DNA of 64,000 nt from Rhypophila decipiens (lineage: Eukaryota; Ascomycota; Sordariomycetes; Sordariales; Naviculisporaceae): positions 1 to 64,000 of the forward strand of contig MU858174.1 of the NCBI GenBank assembly GCA_033297075.1. The letters are read 5' to 3'. The notes under the pieces were generated by a model, which did no database searches, was not told the origin of the DNA, and saw only the letters and a program-made list of their open reading frames with translations. The position numbers and the translations under genes were made by a program. Below are positions 11,067 through 22,027 of this stretch, one piece after another; the first letter of the stretch is position 1; each line of letters opens with the position of its first letter.

Positions 11067-14000
11067 GGGATAGGGATATAGTAGTCTTCATTTTGATGTC
11101 TGCACTGAAACAACTGTTACCTGCAAGGCTGGGGGAAGCCGCAGTATTGATTTGTGATGTGCTTGGATTGCTGGAGATGGAGCAAGGTAAGCTCTTGCGG
11201 AAACGTAAATGATTCCTTCTCGACGATCAGGCATATCAATAGGCGTCAACAATCTACAGAAAAGAAGGTGTATGAATCAATGGTCACCCGAGCTGCCAGT
11301 GGCAGGTAAAACACACAAGTGTAAATCATGTCAGTCTGGTTTCAAAATTTGCATGACACGCCGCTCAGTCACCAAAGCAGATCTCTTAATAATTGACGGA
11401 ACATGAGCTATAGATTCCTTGGGAAAACTAAGCACTCGCAGGCCTGGGACCTGGTATACTCAGAGGGACAGACTGATGGAAACATGGATCCAAGTGAGGT
11501 TTTTGAAAGCAGTACCTGAAGCACAAAATGCCCGTCTCAATCTGAGCCGCATCAGAACTTCACAGCGTCGGTTGTTGACAGCAGGCATGAGCAGGGGTCC
11601 AAGCTCCATCGGCCAGCTCCGAGTCTCAGTGACGTCCGGGCAACCGTCTAGCACGTTCCACCCCCCCTCCCCCGGCTCATCGTAGCTCGTCAACCAAACA
11701 GAAGTGTTTTTCCAGCTCTGCCAGTGACCGGCAGCTGCCCGGTGCTCGTGTGTATTGTAAAAGCACGGTCCTCATTTTTCAAGCTTAAAAGGCTCCTTCA
11801 GCCGCGTCCACTTCCTCTCTTCTACCACAACAAAGCAAAAACTTCTCTTCTCTTTTCCTCATTAACATCTTTCAGTTCATTTCCTTCTCTTCTTCATCCA
11901 TCATCATGCCTTCTACTTTCTTTATTCCTTCCTTCATCAGACACATCTCCGTAACGACACCATGGTTGATTTGGTCAGCCCGACCGGCACAAGTGTGGCG
12001 ATCGCTCGGTCAGTGTCAACACCGATGCCGGTGTTGATCCAGTCACATTCGTGACTTGGGCGCAGTCTTATTCTCATTTCTTCCCTCTTTAGCACCATGT
12101 CCCTTGTCGCATGCAACTTGAATGGCGATGAACATCAGCGCGCAGTCAAATCCCCCATGTTTAAAGTCCCATAACATGGAGCGTACGCTCGCGCTAGATC
12201 AAAGGAGATCTACACTGGTAGTGCTCCGGTAGCTCCCGGGATACATCCTTGATACCTCGAGATTCACGACATTGAGGAAGAGCGGAGGATTATGGCGGCG
12301 GGTACATTCCATTATTCTACCATTTCAGGTTGCTCTTTCCGGTAAGTCCCATTTTCCCATTTTCCCTCATTTCATTTGCTTTTTCAAAGTCCAGCGCGTG
12401 TCAAGAGCCCCAAGTTCAAAGCCTCTTAGCTTGGAGGGCAATCCCGCGCAAGATTAAAGGAATCCCGAGGCAGCTCCTTCACCCAACCTCCAAGGCAGCT
12501 AGACCTCTGGGCTCCGGTAGCTCTTCCAATCACAGCTCTACATCTCGAAGACCTTTGATGATGAGTGAGGCATGCAAGAGTACATTTCCACCCATCCCTC
12601 ATATCATCCCTTTCTGTTTATTCTTGTCGAATTCGTTGACTGACCTGATCAGCTCATGAACGTCTTGATTCGAATCTCACCCCTCCTAATGTAAGTTCTC
12701 GTCGAGATCAGTCACCCCCGCTTCTTCCCCTACTTGCCGCCCTCCACCCAGTCCAAAAGCGTGTCAGTCAGGTTGCATGTTCAGATACCCAAACATGGAA
12801 CTTTGGCAATCACGCAAGATCAAAGGGCTATTGTCCGGTTGCTCCTGAGAACATACAAGATGAATGGGATCGCAAAGTGATGGGATTCCGTGAGACAGCC
12901 AGGCTGCCAGAGAGTACATGTCGTCACCAAGAACATTCATTTCCTTTCTTACTCCCCTCTTCCTTGACAAGATCACTCGAAACTTCACGATAGCATGTCA
13001 CTTTTGGGGGTTCTTGAGAAATTGCCATGCCAGTTGGCGGTCTTGGACTTTACTGCCACGAACATGAATCTGCTAACACGTGGTTCTGTGTCAACAGACA
13101 TCGCGGTCCAACAGAAGCGAGCGGAAATCGAGACGGGCGACCCAGCCGGAGAAGACAAACTCGTACAAGGACAGGCAAGACTGGATATGTGGTGACGGGA
13201 GACATGGTGTTGTAAGGCCGGGGATAGGATGTGAACTTGTGCAAGGACTCGGATCTTTGGGCATATCCATAGAATTGGAATTTGTTTACCATCCACCTAC
13301 AAACTCGCATCCAACATGAGCAGTTTTCTCTCTTTGAATTCTTGAAATGTTGCTCTGGTACCTGCAGCCACCTTTTTCCTGCTTGTTCGTATTTTTGGCC
13401 AAGGTGCTAGATCATAAATAAGTGTGTAACAGTCGATGAATTTCTCTTTGGACTGGTGACTTTGCTGTGGCGTATAAGGCATGGTTCTCGTGTTACTAGC
13501 TCAGCCTCGGCTTTTGATCATTATTGACCGGTCTCGTCTCTGGCGATCACCTGCGAATGGGGCATTTTTCCGAGGTCTCAGAGAAAACAGCATCTATCGT
13601 TTATTGTTAGATACACTGCTAATTTATCCCTTTCAGAGTCGCAAAAGCTCTCATTCTGGGGCTTCAACAAGCCGCCTCTCAGTGATCCCGCCGATTTCGA
13701 CACGAACCGCCGCACGCAGGACCGGCAGTTTCCTTTTATAGCCTTGAATCAAGTCGTTACTTGAGTTTGGGGTTCATATATTGTAGTAGTTTGGCTATGA
13801 TCAGAAACAAGAATAGCGAAATCACGAGAATAGACTCTTCTTGAAAGAAGCCAAGTGAACACTTCAGGGTTCGTCCCACAGAAGCTTTTACGGAGATGAT
13901 CAAAACATCACCTCCCACCAGTTGCTTTATTTCGTTCACCTTCGTGGCATGTTCCTACCGAAAAACACCAGAAAGCACGCCTTTTGTTACCCTCTTCAGA

Positions 14001-14500
14001 TAGACCAGACCGTATCTAACAAATCTCTTTAGGAAGCACTCGTAAACGAGATTAAGGCTACCTTTGGAAGAGTGAGAAGTGTTTCTGTACGGTTGGCGTT
14101 CCTCCGATGCCGCCGGTCCAACCACAAGCACAGGAGAGGTAAAGCCCGGTCAGAAAGGGAAGAATTAGCGGAGGATTCCAGAGAATTCTTCTGCGAATGA
14201 TTGCTGGCGTGGATCTCTTCCACCGTTACCCAACGGCAATGGCAATGCCGCCCAGAACATCAGAACCCTCTGATACAGTGGTCGTCGTAGAGATTTATTT
14301 TGACCGACGGATAAGTCCTGCGTGCGTCTCCCATGGCCTGCTATCTTTTCATGAGCTGTTGGAGGGTGCAACTGATAGGTTCCGAATCCATCAGCACCCT
14401 TGTTTTCCATCCTCTTCATTAAGGCGTCGATTATCTCCTTTTTGTTGGCCTTGGCCTCTACCCTACTGCGGTGGCTGTGTTGGAGTCCGTAGGGCCCCTA
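11067..14500. repeat. Non-coding or decayed region with three diverged repeat copies
   Basis: Short frames only. Three related blocks begin near 12161, 12417 and 12780. Each has a CATGGA/CTTGGA-like start, then a GCAAGAT(C/T)AAAGG-like core, then GGTAGCTCC/GGTTGCTCC. No single frame runs through all three. Pyrimidine-rich leader-like sequence at about 11800-11905 precedes short frames at 11906 and 11962, so a former gene is possible. Function not recognisable. Confidence 0.35.
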
Positions 14501-14504
14501 GTAA

Positions 14505-14864
14505 TTAACCGAGTCCAACATCGACAAGCTGATTACTCACGTTTCTAGCGTCGACTACACCGATGCCTTTACCACAGGTGTAACTACGAACGACCCGCAA
14601 TGGTTGTTCGAGAAGACACTCGACATCGCTGTCGAGTTCAACCCAGGATATCTTGAAGGAACAGGGACGAGCGATGCCGCAAGATGGCACATCATCCACT
14701 TCGCCGCCAATTTGACAGACGAAGCCAGAAACCGATGGAATAAATGTCTCTCCTCTGTAGTCGAACTCAATATGGTGGAAACAGCAGATACTCGAACACC
14801 CGTCGGCTTAAAAGAGCGTCTTCAGTCTTTGTTCGCCTCGCAGGAGGGGGAGTGTGTACTCTGA
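14505..14864 (+). pseudogene. Orphan coding exon or gene remnant, unknown family
   Basis: The frame is open from just after a TAA at 14502 to a stop at 14862-14864 and reads like a real globular protein end (DPQWLFEKTLDIAVEFNPGY, AARWHIIHFAANLTDEARNR). A plausible acceptor, GTTTCTAG ending at 14548, precedes it, so it may be the last exon of a gene whose 5' part is decayed or unrecognised in 12-14.5 kb. No good start codon context. No family recognised. Confidence 0.35.
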
Positions 14865-15245
14865 CCAAGCCTAAGGGGGATGTTGATACAAAGTGCTCAT
14901 ATCTCGGCTGAATATGCCTCAATTTTCCTCACTATCCTCGAAATTCGCAAGTTGAGCACCGAATACTCTGTGCGGAGTTTCCTGATATTGATCCTGGACA
15001 TGAAGTAAACGCATACGAAATGTTTCCAAAACTTGATGTATTTCTCCAGATCAGCGTTGAGAACTTGACACTCGTGAAAGTCCGAATAACTTACTCTGCC
15101 TCTTCGAACCAATGTGGCAGACCTCGTAATGAAAGCTCGTCGGTCTATTAATGCCCCGGTGGGCCCCATTGATGTCAAAAGACATCTCAACATTGAGTGG
15201 CATAAGGTATGTGAAAATGCGGCCAGGTTTTTATATCATGTATCA

Positions 15246-16223
15246 CTAATCAATGTATATAGAAACGCCGTGCAGGTCCATTCCTTGAATTGTCTTTCCC
15301 TTAACTGGAAATAAAGATCTTTTCTCAATATCCTTGTTGACGATCTCCTTCTTCCACCTCTTTATCGGCTGTTCTTTGTTGTCGACGGGAATAGTGACAA
15401 TCGAATGGTGGTCGAACCAGCGCTCAAAAAGATAGGCTGCGAAGACTCGAAAGGTGCGAGCTGTACAGCCAGTGGCATCGAACTGCATCAAGTTCTCCAA
15501 ATCCTGTGAAAGCCCCGCCGGTCCCTTAGAAAGCTGTTGGACATCGAAATCTGAACTAGACGGGAATTGATCAATGGCGGAAGGGATGTTCTGGAATTGG
15601 TTCGTCATCTATATGTCGCATACATTCTTTGTGAATTGATATGTTGTCCACTTCTCCTTTCCTTCGAGCGCGGTAAAGTCGAATAGAAGTGTGGCAGATG
15701 TTGTACCGAGCCCCGGTATCGAGAAGCAGGCTATAGTCGAAGAGACGAGGCAACCAGAGTCAGCTGGCAGGGGTGGAACCACAGGATCGCGGACTGCCCT
15801 TGGAAGAGCAAGATATTTCACAACCGTCTGCCTCGACTCTGTGGAACTTTGCTGGCAGTATATGTCCTCAAATTCCCTGAAATGTTCTGGAAATTCCTCA
15901 AGAGAAGGAAAGGCTGAGAGGGCCGATTCATGCCGGCAAATCTGATTCCTAATTTTCTTCTTCGTCCATCGATTTGCATTCACCCATCAAGCCCTCGCAA
16001 TCATCAGATCGTACGCATTCAGCCAGAACAGAAGCCCCTCTATTCTGAACTCTTCTGCCCGCAACAACTCTCTCAGTCCTTCCTGCTGCAAAGTGGGAAT
16101 TGTATCGCGAGGCTGACTAACACCATTGCTATTGTAGATCTTGCCAACGAGGACTGCTTTCAATGCCACGGTAGACTGAAATGGTATAACCGAGCCGCCT
16201 CTCGCAGCCGTCTTAACACCCAC
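15246..16223 (-). pseudogene. Interrupted coding remnant, unknown family
   Basis: One reverse-strand frame from 16223 to 15246 reads as protein-like sequence but is broken by stops at 15987-15989 and at the TAG at 15609-15611. Segments such as RIEGLLFWLNAYDLMIARA, FPEHFREFEDIYC and FRVFAAYLFERWF look like a former globular protein. Further protein-like sequence in two other frames continues to about 16680, suggesting frameshifts too. No family recognised. No intron with acceptable signals removes the TAG at 15609. Confidence 0.35.
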
Positions 16224-16763
16224 AAGACAGACTTCAATTGTGTTGAATGTTCTGTGCTACCCCCTTCATCTTTTTGACGATGCGGGTGTAGCCGTCCTCG
16301 GTGCAGATTATCATGGAGGAAAGGTCTATGCCTAGGAGGGTAGGCTTGTCAAAGATCTGCCCTTCCTCCTCCTGTGTCCCCTTCACGCTCGTCAAAGTTG
16401 CCCTTCTTTTGATCCAACTCGTATTCCTCTGTGCTCTCGGACGCCGGAAATGTGTACTCGAACTCGGAGTCGGTGATGGCGGTAACCGTATTCGTGGATC
16501 TCGTCATACTCAGCGGGGAGCGAATCAAACTCGATTGTATGGTCGCGGAATCTGCGTTTGTGTCGGTCAGGTTGTCGGTATTCTCGGGCTTGCGCGCGGC
16601 GAATATCGTCACTCGTAGGGTTTGGCTGGGCGTAGGCTGAACAGTTTTGATTTTTTAGGCCACGATAAGAGCGTATCAAGTCCGAATTAGGCTCGAGCCT
16701 CCGAGTAGACGTGGTAACCCTGTCCTTTATGTAGTTCCTGTTCGTTCCATCGCGGCGGAAAGT

Positions 16764-16930
16764 TTAGTCTTCGTACTTGGGCTCAGTGGCATCGACACCC
16801 TCCTTCTTGCTCGCAATCTGGGCATTGCCAGCCCCGCCGCGGCCGGTGTGGTAATCGGTGTCATGGCTGGGGCGCATAGCAGCCTCGGGAACGATATGCT
16901 TGTCTTGATGTTGGCCGAGAAGGACTTTCG
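16764..16930 (-). pseudogene. C-terminal end of a DUF3602 (GRGGAGN-motif) protein
   Basis: The reverse-strand frame ending at the TAA at 16764-16766 contains IVPEAAMRPSHDTDYHTGRG followed by GAGNAQ and an acidic tail. The pattern VPEAA...DYHTGRGGAGN is the signature of the fungal DUF3602 family. The frame is closed by a stop just upstream, near 16931. A candidate intron (GTCAGCC to CGAAATAG, branch TCTAAC, about 16990-17075) would bring in an upstream exon, but in another frame. Either a splice was missed or the gene is frameshifted. An ATG at 16877 would give only 37 residues. Confidence 0.45.
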
Positions 16931-17766
16931 GGAGTCATTAATCTCGAGCTCCCTTGCTTGCGTGTCCAAGCCTTGTCCTGGTGTGGGAGACGCTATTTCG
17001 CCTTGTTAGACTAGTTCGGGGGAGCAAGAAGGAATTCCCAGATAAGCAGCAGTAACGGGGGGAGTGGTTGGCTGACCTGTTTGAGCGGCTGTTTCATGCG
17101 CGCCATATCCCTCGGGCCATTTCCTTCCAGTCAAGAACGTTCTCCGTGATTTAGCGCACCCTGACGTCTGTCCCAGACTTTCCATTTTCGCGCCGTGTGT
17201 CCGACCGAGCCGTATGCGTATTTCTATCTTTGGACATGGTCGTCCTCGCGATTTCGGGCACCTCGGTCGTCGAGTCTTTGAATAAAAGTCCAGAGTGCTG
17301 AACCGCCGTTTATCTGGGTGGCGCTTGAACTTTGGAGGGTTGTGAATAATGTCAGCGGTTTATGGGATTACACTGTGTCAAGGGTCTCCCAAGTTGTGGC
17401 TCCGGCGGGAACGTTCCGTTTGGAGCTCTGCTGGGGGGATGCCAGTTCTGCCGGTACATTGAAATTTCAGCGCGCCGGTATTTTCAAGACCATGACCATC
17501 CATCGTAAACCGGTTTGAAGCCTTATAGTTCACAAAACAATTTGAGATTTCCGGAAGGCCAGCTGTTAATTCATAAGCCCAGAAATCAAACAAAGACTTG
17601 TGAATGCATGAATGGGTCATCAAGTCATTAAAGGTAAATCCTCAAATAGGTGATCAACCAAAATTGTCTACTAGTAATTACAAGATTCCTCATCCTATAC
17701 TCAGCCTCTATATACTTTTAAATCTATCATATATCCACTCAAGCTCAAGCCCAGTCCAAATACATT

Positions 17767-18741
17767 TTACAACATCCTTTCGATCCACCGCCCTGACCCC
17801 CGCCGGTCCGTAGCCTCCCAAACCAGCGTTTTACGACGCGGCCTCTCCTCCACCACTTCTGGTTCCTCCTGCTCCAGCTCACCCTTTCCCGCCACCTCGT
17901 CAGGGCCCTCCTCCTCAGCCCCTCTGACGGTGTCTGCTTCCATCGCCCTCTCAACCTCCTCCACCTCGGCGGCAACAGCCTCCCCAGCCTCAGCCTCCTC
18001 CTCAGCCTCCGCCTCCCTCTCCGCCTGCTCCACCTCAAAGAACCTCATCCGCTCACCAAAGGTGAGGTGCCGGCTATTATACCAGACAACCCCATCCTCA
18101 TCTGTCTGGGTGACCGGTGCCCCAGGGTTAGGCTCGGCCGGCCGATTAACACTCCAACACGTGAACGACCTATTGTCGTCCACAAACACACCATCCACAA
18201 ACTCCAGCGCCAGAATCTCCTCCGCCTGCCCCTGTGGACAGAATCTCTGCCGCTCTTTGAGACTCAGGTAGGACTGGTTGTACCAGACCGTACCGTCCTC
18301 GTCTCTCTTGGCGGGTGGTGGCCGAGGGGCGAACCCGGAGGCGACCACATCGTAGGTGGTGAACGAGCAGAGGCTGTCCACATTGTGGCATCCAAAGAAC
18401 TGGATTACCGGGGCGGCGGCCGGGGCATCGGCGGGCTGGGCTGGTGACACCTTGCCCTGGGTGTCCAGGTCAAAGTGCGGGGCCGGCAGGGGGAAACCGA
18501 ACTGGACTGGGATGGGTCTCCAGTCCCGATGGTTTGCCACTGGAGACTCCGTGGCTGGAGCGGGACTCGGAGCTGGAGCCGGAGTCGCCGAGTACGTCCA
18601 CGCCAGGTTTGGTCGGGGCGGGACGGGCCAGCCTGCGGGCCATGGATTCAGCGGGCCGGGGGGCACGGCAAGCACGGGGACCGATGACTGCGGAGGCTGG
18701 GCTGGGGCCGCACCACCGGTCTGGTTCTCCGAGTTGGTCAT
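17767..18741 (-). CDS. Pro/Ala-rich protein with two WYN repeats and an acidic helical tail
   Basis: A 324-residue single-exon frame. Residues 1-120 are Pro/Ala-rich and probably disordered. Two related modules follow, DEDGTVWYNQSYLSLKERQR and DEDGVVWYNSRHLTFGERMR, about 70 residues apart. Each is preceded by a Cys/aromatic segment (SLCSFTTYDVV and SFTCWSV). Residues about 235-300 are almost all Glu/Ala and likely form a long acidic helix. No known family recognised. A leader intron (18834..18753) with a good branch site supports transcription on this strand. It may be nuclear or chromatin-associated, but that is only a guess from composition. Confidence 0.65.
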   Translation of the reverse strand: MTNSENQTGGAAPAQPPQSSVPVLAVPPGPLNPWPAGWPVPPRPNLAWTYSATPAPAPSPAPATESPVANHRDWRPIPVQFGFPLPAPHFDLDTQGKVSPAQPADAPAAAPVIQFFGCHNVDSLCSFTTYDVVASGFAPRPPPAKRDEDGTVWYNQSYLSLKERQRFCPQGQAEEILALEFVDGVFVDDNRSFTCWSVNRPAEPNPGAPVTQTDEDGVVWYNSRHLTFGERMRFFEVEQAEREAEAEEEAEAGEAVAAEVEEVERAMEADTVRGAEEEGPDEVAGKGELEQEEPEVVEERPRRKTLVWEATDRRGSGRWIERML

Positions 18742-18752
18742 TTTTTTTGATG

Positions 18753-18834
18753 CTAAAAGTTTTGTCAGTCTTTGATCTTGGCGAAACAGATGAGAACGTG
18801 AAGCATAGCAAATGTGGTTGGGTGGTCATCTTAC
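18753..18834 (-). other. Probable 5' leader intron of the WYN-repeat gene
   Basis: On the reverse strand GTAAGATG starts at 18834 and ACTTTTAG ends at 18753, with a CTGAC branch site about 15 bases before the acceptor. The 82-bp intron contains an upstream ATG that splicing would remove. Confidence 0.5.
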
Positions 18835-18963
18835 CTATTCTGGGTGAATCTTTCTACTTGAGAAATAACTCAAAGACTTGACGACATTTGGCGAGCGTTG
18901 GTGATTATGGCTTGGATTGGTAATGAATTTTATGTCAAATTAGGGTGAGAGAGTGTGGGAAGG

Positions 18964-19017
18964 GGTGAGAATGGTGAGAATGGGGAGACTGGCGAGAATG
19001 GGGAGAACGGTGAGAAT
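18964..19017 (+). repeat. Six tandem copies of a 9-bp GGTGAGAAT-like unit
   Basis: Six in-phase 9-bp units. Read on the plus strand they give Gly-Glu-Asn repeats, and most differences fall at third codon positions. The surrounding frame is open only between a TGA shortly upstream and a TAG at about 19128, and no gene was recognised. Confidence 0.85.
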
Positions 19018-19359
19018 GTCGTGACTGCTGTGATGTTTGGCAGTGTTGCAAGTCTTGGAAGGAGTTTTTGTTTTGCCAAAAGATTTATGTTTTTCTGGCC
19101 AGGTGTTTCCCCTTTTTCTGTCTGCTAGTCAACGCGGGGGATGAAGTGTTCTCTTCTTTCTGTGCAGAGATCATGACGCATCTGATCAGGGCAGACGGCA
19201 GAAAACATGGGGTACCTTTCTGACAGAGCGTTCTGGAAGTTCTTGGGATGGGATGGTAATCGCACCTCGGCCTGTGCCGACTGACGTTTTCAAAACCTCC
19301 CCCTCGCCGAAGGTCGTCCCGTCAACCAGAATTGGCTAGCACCTATTCACCCTCAGGGG

Positions 19360-19790
19360 ACTATTAATTAGGCATAACTTATTCTTAGTAAGTATAGACA
19401 ACGTTGTTCCTTAGCTCTTTTATTGTATACATTGTTAAAATAGTTAGAGCTTAAGATCCTAAGAGTCTTTTCTAAGGAATTAAAGGGAGAATTAAATAGC
19501 TATAAGGCTATACTAGTATTTGAAGGATTATATTTCGAGCCACTTCTCACTATTTCATATATTTCTATTCTCTATGATATAAGGCTATAGTTATATTGCC
19601 TTCCTCTTAGTTGATTAGAATAAAAAACTCTTTATACTTATATTTAGTTCTTTACTTTACTAATGAGAATTTAAGACTTAATAATCCCATGGGTATAATA
19701 CTATTTACATAGACGAGGGCCTACTACCTGAATAGAAGGAATAAGAGCACTTCAAGCTATTAGGCTGCCCGGCCATATATTAACTTCAAA
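19360..19790. repeat. AT-rich island
   Basis: A sharp drop in GC content compared with the flanks, with many TATA/TTAA words and no frames. It resembles RIP-mutated repeat debris. The original element cannot be identified. Confidence 0.55.
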
Positions 19791-20197
19791 ATTACAAGAA
19801 CAAGAAACCGCCTTACAGTAAACGCTTTCTCAAGCAAGACTCGGAGATGCCACCGAGTGCCGGCGGGTTGGGGCCTGCTGGGAGACCCGGTTGCTCTGCC
19901 AAACTGACACGGCAGCCGGCGTTGGCCGGTGGTGTTTTCCATCCAAGCCCAGCTCGAAGGCCTTCCAAAGTCTTCTCTGGGCATGACGCACTCCCTGCCG
20001 CGCGGGACAGGCCTGCTTGCCCCTCAAGGCACCCCGAGGAGCGAGTCAGCAACGGCAGTGAGGCCGGACAGGGTTTGGAAACTCTATTTTGAGCAGCTGC
20101 CCTCGTCTACAAAAGGGTCCTGTCGTTGAGAATTTTCGACTCTTCCCTCAGCAACCATCAATCCACTGCCAACTTGCCACAAACATCTCTCTCTACC

Positions 20198-20247
20198 AGC
20201 AAGCACAGCAAGCACAGCAAGCACAGCAAGCACAGCAAGCGCAGCAA
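20198..20247 (+). repeat. Tandem 9-bp AGCAAGCAC repeat in the 5' leader
   Basis: Five full copies plus a partial one. It lies in the first leader exon of the acidic protein gene, upstream of any ATG, and is probably untranslated. Confidence 0.85.
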
Positions 20248-20283
20248 CGGACTCGGATACCACAATCTCTCGAAGCAGCATTG

Positions 20284-20578
20284 GTAAGTCGTCTTTTGAC
20301 AAGATGTCTTGTTTCCGAGCCTCAAACTAACTCCAAGATTCAGCGACATCTATCTATCCAATCCTGTCTTTGACACTTTGAGCAATCAGCCAGTGTTTCG
20401 GACACTTTCAGTAAGTTTGCCCTGCCTGCCGGATGTTTACCAATTCTTGGGCTGACCGTTGTCCACAGTTACCAATACTCACACCAGCCTCACGGCACCC
20501 CAACTCTCCTTGTAAGTTTCACCAATGGGCAGCATCTTGTCTTGATCAACCTCGCTAACCACACATCCAATCGGCCAG
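20284..20578 (+). other. Three 5' leader introns of the acidic protein gene
   Basis: Introns 20284..20343, 20411..20468 and 20512..20578 all have GTAAG donors and CAG/CCAG acceptors, the first and third with CTAAC branch sites. Each intron contains an ATG, while the joined leader exons from about 20120 contain none. Splicing would therefore leave 20597 as the first AUG, which supports both the introns and the start. Confidence 0.65.
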
Positions 20579-20596
20579 CCTGATCCTACTTCATCA

Positions 20597-21091
20597 ATGG
20601 ATCAACCGACCAACACCTCGTCGGCGGCAGCGGCGGCGGAGACCAGCACCCCGACTGGCCTCCAAGGCGAACAACTCATGATCCTCCTGACGCCGGAGCA
20701 GATGGCGTCGGTGCGCCACCAGATCCGGGTCCGGAAGGCCTCTGCCGCCGGCTTGGGCCAAGACTGGAAGGAGTACGCGGGGACTGGCGGCATCAAGCTG
20801 ATCTTGACGGCCGACCAGGTCGTTGAGCTGGGCCGGGGGATGGGGCTGGACGATGAGATGGAGGGGGAGGAAGACGAGGAGACGGACGAGGAGGACTACG
20901 AGGACTACTATGACGGGTCCTCGGAGGAGCCCTCGGGCCGTGGGAAGCAGAAGCGCGGGGAGGAGGAGGGGGAGGAGCAGGGGGAGGGCGACGGGGCTGG
21001 TTCCTCGAAGCCGGCGAAGAGTGCCAAGACGGGCGGTGAGGGGGAGGGAGGAGGCGGCGATGCTGAGGGTGGTGGAGTGGCTGGTGTTTGA
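20597..21091 (+). CDS. Acidic low-complexity protein, unknown
   Basis: A 164-residue protein. Residues about 20-90 are the only ordered-looking part, with two similar halves: LMILLTPEQMASVRHQIRV and IKLILTADQVVELGRGMGL share an [IL]-L-L-T-x-[ED]-Q-x-x-x-[VL] pattern. The rest is Asp/Glu-rich, then Gly/Glu/Lys-rich and disordered. No family recognised. The gene starts after an elaborate spliced leader and is divergent from the WYN-repeat gene, about 1.4 kb apart (TSS side). The start is supported by the absence of earlier AUGs in the spliced leader. Confidence 0.65.
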   Translation: MDQPTNTSSAAAAAETSTPTGLQGEQLMILLTPEQMASVRHQIRVRKASAAGLGQDWKEYAGTGGIKLILTADQVVELGRGMGLDDEMEGEEDEETDEEDYEDYYDGSSEEPSGRGKQKRGEEEGEEQGEGDGAGSSKPAKSAKTGGEGEGGGGDAEGGGVAGV

Positions 21092-21275
21092 ATATGGGTG
21101 GGCTGGTGTTGCGTAATAATATGACGTCTTCTTCTTGCGCATCCTTTCTTTTATTTGTTTGTGGTGTTTTGAGATTTGTCGCATCGTGGCCTGGCTTACT
21201 TGACCTGTTAATGATACCCTTTTCACTTCTTTGCCAGACGTACAACACATGCATGTGTTTCTCCAACGTGGGGTC

Positions 21276-21574
21276 ATGTTCTACAATTTCCAGCCTATAC
21301 AAGAGGGATCCACCGATCCTGATTCACCTCTCCAGCAGTAAGTCACAATGGGCCCCAAAAAATACATGAAGAGCTGGGATACACCCACAGAAGACACCCG
21401 CACTCCCTCGAAGGGCAAGGGCAAGGCAAGGCCAATGAAAAGAATAAGGACACAACTCCCACGATTCCTACTCCTCAGGCGGAATCGAGCATGTATATAT
21501 ACGGCTCTGTCCAGAGGGTATCGTCTTTCAACTCACACGGCCTTCGCACTACATCGCATCGTGTCTTGCCCTAA
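21276..21574 (+). CDS. Possible short two-exon gene (join 21276..21337, 21391..21574)
   Basis: Removing a 53-bp intron (GTAAGT at 21338, CCCACAG to 21390) joins MFYNFQPIQEGSTDP to a frame with ANEKNKDTTPTIPTPQAE and ends at the TAA at 21572, giving 81 residues. Without splicing, the overlapping frame from 21348 is less protein-like. Downstream, another frame (DLDTIRILQTHLKGWKDL, about 21577-21690) also looks coding but is not joined by a clear intron. The gene may be longer or broken. Unknown function. Confidence 0.3.
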
Positions 21575-22027
21575 CCGACTTGGACTTGGATACTATTCGC
21601 ATCCTTCAAACACATCTGAAGGGTTGGAAAGATCTAGTCTCCCTGGCGAGTGAGACGTCGACATGGTCCTCACTCAAGTGGACGATTGTGCGCGTCTTGG
21701 TGGGGGCGAGAAGGCATCTTGGATGGTTGTTCTTGTTTGGTTTTTCTTGTTTGCGTTTCTAATCACGAAGATTATTTTAAAAACGAGTGACATGCTCCAG
21801 GTGGCCTTATTTTCCCGAGGGAACATGGCAGATATAAACAAAATTCGACCAATTCACTTCTTTCAAAATCCACGATTGGGCGTTGATGTGATGAAGAACA
21901 GCACAGTAGCATTGCTCCGACTTTTCCACTTCAGATAGTATCATGATCCTGAATACAGTACGCAGCCGTGAACTCCAATACAGAAAGAACAGATAACGCC
22001 GCTAGCCTAAAACACCACCTCCAGTCC

